NCBI GenBank assembly: GCA_964506505.1
Contig: CAZDKY010000051.1
Location: 1 to 13,395, forward strand
DNA: 13,395 nt
DNA from: M55B129 sp964506505
GTDB taxonomy: Bacteria > Bacillota > Dethiobacteria > DTU022
Direction: 5' to 3'
Position numbers and translations under genes: made by a program. The notes under the pieces were generated by a model, which was given only the letters and a program-made list of their open reading frames with translations, was not told where the DNA came from and made no database searches. This document shows, in pieces, positions 12,205-13,395 of this stretch (its first letter is position 1; each line of letters opens with the position of its first letter).

Positions 12205-13395
12205 TTAAAGGTTTTTGGGGTTGTTAAGGAAGTCCTTGCTGTTTAAATATTCCAAGCCGTAGAGTGCTGTTTCAAGGCAGATCCGCTTTTGCGTTGATGA
12301 TGTAAAATCTTTTCCCAGCAGGCCTTCCAAAACGTCAACCCTCTCATATAGAGATTGTCTTGAAATAGATAGGTATTTAGCAGATTTATTTTTGTTGTAA
12401 TGACTGTCACGAAGAGCAATCAGGGTTTTTATTAAACGATTATCTGGTTCGTTACGATCTTTTAAAACAGGTTTTAAATAGTCCGAAACGAAGTTCTCAA
12501 GCGCACCGACTTTTTCAAGGGAGACAATTATCCGATAAATGTGCAATTCATCAAAAAACAGCATGGTTGAGTTTTTTGTTTTTTGTTGAACATATAGGGT
12601 TTCCTTGGCGTTCTCCAAGCTGAGTTGCAATTGATCGAGTCCTGTATACATCTTCCCAACGCTGAAAGAAATATCACCGGTGAAGTTTTGGTAGCTTTTG
12701 AAGGAAAGGATCTTGTCGAGTTGCCCAAGGGAGTTGGTCAGCCTTGTTTTCCATGAGAGATCGTCTAGTTTATCGAGCAATATAAATATAATTGATTGCT
12801 GTTCTATTTTGCTTAATAAATAAAACCCTTGCTTTTCTAGAAAAGATCTCATTATGCTTATTACTTTTAACATATGCTCTTCGTGGATTTTTGGTCTTGG
12901 TTTCGATACGGAAAAGTTTACAAGGCAAATTACACAACCTGATGGTTGGATGAATGGATCAAGTTCTTGCAGCTTTTGAAGTATTTCCTGGGCGTTCAGT
13001 TGTCCTTTTAACCAATTGCCCACCCAGCGTTCTCTGCTTTGACGTTCTCTTTCCTGAATATATATATTGCTAAAATATTCCTGGGCTAAACCAATGGTGC
13101 ATTTGTCAAGAATGAGATACTCGAATGTATTTAGCTGACGTTGATTACTAAAGATTAGCAGGCAAGCCATATCTTGTTTGCAGATTTTGACTTCCCTGTA
13201 GGCAAGGCTCATTGAGTCTTTTTGCATCGAATAGACTGATTTACTTCGCATCTTATTGAATGCTTCTATTGCTAATTTTTGGTCTAAGCTCGAAACGTGC
13301 GGTGCGAAAAAGGGCTTTTTCTGCGCTGGGAAATAAGCAACATTAACATCAAGATAGCGGTGCAAAAAATAGAGAATATCTTTTATTTCATGAGG
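12205..13395 (-). CDS. PucR-type transcriptional regulator, 5' end outside window
   Basis: The C-terminal 396 residues of a regulator; the frame stays open to the right edge (PHEIKDILYFLHRYLDVNVA), so the start lies beyond the window and the TTG at 13365 is not a credible start. The last 70 residues hold the PucR-type helix-turn-helix (LIKTLIALRDSHYNKNKSAK, then YLSISRQSLYERVDVLEGLL). The middle, roughly 150-300, looks like the degenerate GGDEF-like domain common in the CdaR/PucR group (ISFSVGKMYTGLDQLQLSLE followed by NAKETL). The visible N-terminal part may be the tail of a PucR sensory domain. Such proteins usually activate catabolism of purines, sugar acids or amino-type compounds. Its target would be to the right of the window. 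It uses more A/T-rich codons than its neighbours to the left. Confidence 0.8.
   Translation of the reverse strand, partial: PHEIKDILYFLHRYLDVNVAYFPAQKKPFFAPHVSSLDQKLAIEAFNKMRSKSVYSMQKDSMSLAYREVKICKQDMACLLIFSNQRQLNTFEYLILDKCTIGLAQEYFSNIYIQERERQSRERWVGNWLKGQLNAQEILQKLQELDPFIQPSGCVICLVNFSVSKPRPKIHEEHMLKVISIMRSFLEKQGFYLLSKIEQQSIIFILLDKLDDLSWKTRLTNSLGQLDKILSFKSYQNFTGDISFSVGKMYTGLDQLQLSLENAKETLYVQQKTKNSTMLFFDELHIYRIIVSLEKVGALENFVSDYLKPVLKDRNEPDNRLIKTLIALRDSHYNKNKSAKYLSISRQSLYERVDVLEGLLGKDFTSSTQKRICLETALYGLEYLNSKDFLNNPKNL

Noticed and set aside
12000..12227. 75-codon plus-strand frame
   Set aside because: It is the antisense of the transposase relic, whose conserved motif reads on the minus strand.

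Overview
The window looks like chromosome from an anaerobic, low-to-mid GC Gram-positive bacterium of the Clostridia. This is inferred from strong AGGAGG-type ribosome binding sites, A/T-rich promoters, DegV, IclR and PucR family proteins, a DUF2769 cysteine-rich protein, a CoA-disulfide-reductase-type flavoprotein, an enoate/dienoyl-CoA-reductase-type flavoenzyme, a dockerin-bearing secreted protein, and the wreck of an NADH-linked hydrogenase/formate dehydrogenase module. No rRNA, tRNA or CRISPR array was seen.

Left part (1-2240): a minus-strand DUF2769-type Cys-rich protein diverges from a plus-strand pair made of a small DUF4177-like protein and an agmatinase-family ureohydrolase. Directly after the ureohydrolase lies a decayed gene remnant. 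It holds the ferredoxin-like C-terminus of a NuoF/HymB-type subunit joined to the [2Fe-2S] N-terminus of a NuoG/HymC/FdhA-type subunit, with frameshifts and in-frame stops.

Middle part (2243-8250): on the minus strand lie an IclR regulator and a coupled pair, a nucleoside-phosphorylase-fold protein followed by a CoA-disulfide-reductase-like enzyme whose ribosome site overlaps the upstream stop. On the plus strand is a large old-yellow-enzyme/dienoyl-CoA-reductase-like protein in which one expected cluster cysteine is Glu. The phosphorylase and the large flavoenzyme are both preceded by a short leader ORF with the best Shine-Dalgarno in the region; for the flavoenzyme this site is buried in a 9-bp hairpin. 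A near-perfect 44-bp palindrome separates the flavoenzyme from the convergent degV gene.

Right part (8248-12230): degV (minus) diverges from the most striking gene, a fusion of cytoplasmic MORN repeats to a seven-helix heliorhodopsin with the retinal-binding Lys, the Glu counterion and both characteristic His. The degV/heliorhodopsin intergenic region carries a cluster of repeated short motifs. Downstream is a secreted CHAP-SH3-dockerin protein whose natural-looking signal peptide is out of frame by one base in an A6 run. A transposase relic follows, and then the C-terminal part of a PucR-type regulator running off the right edge.

The strongest candidate for an unusual system is the MORN-heliorhodopsin with its divergent degV (a fatty-acid-binding family) and downstream cell-wall-hydrolase neighbour. 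It could be a light- or retinal-dependent envelope/lipid sensor, which is inference from architecture and neighbourhood only.
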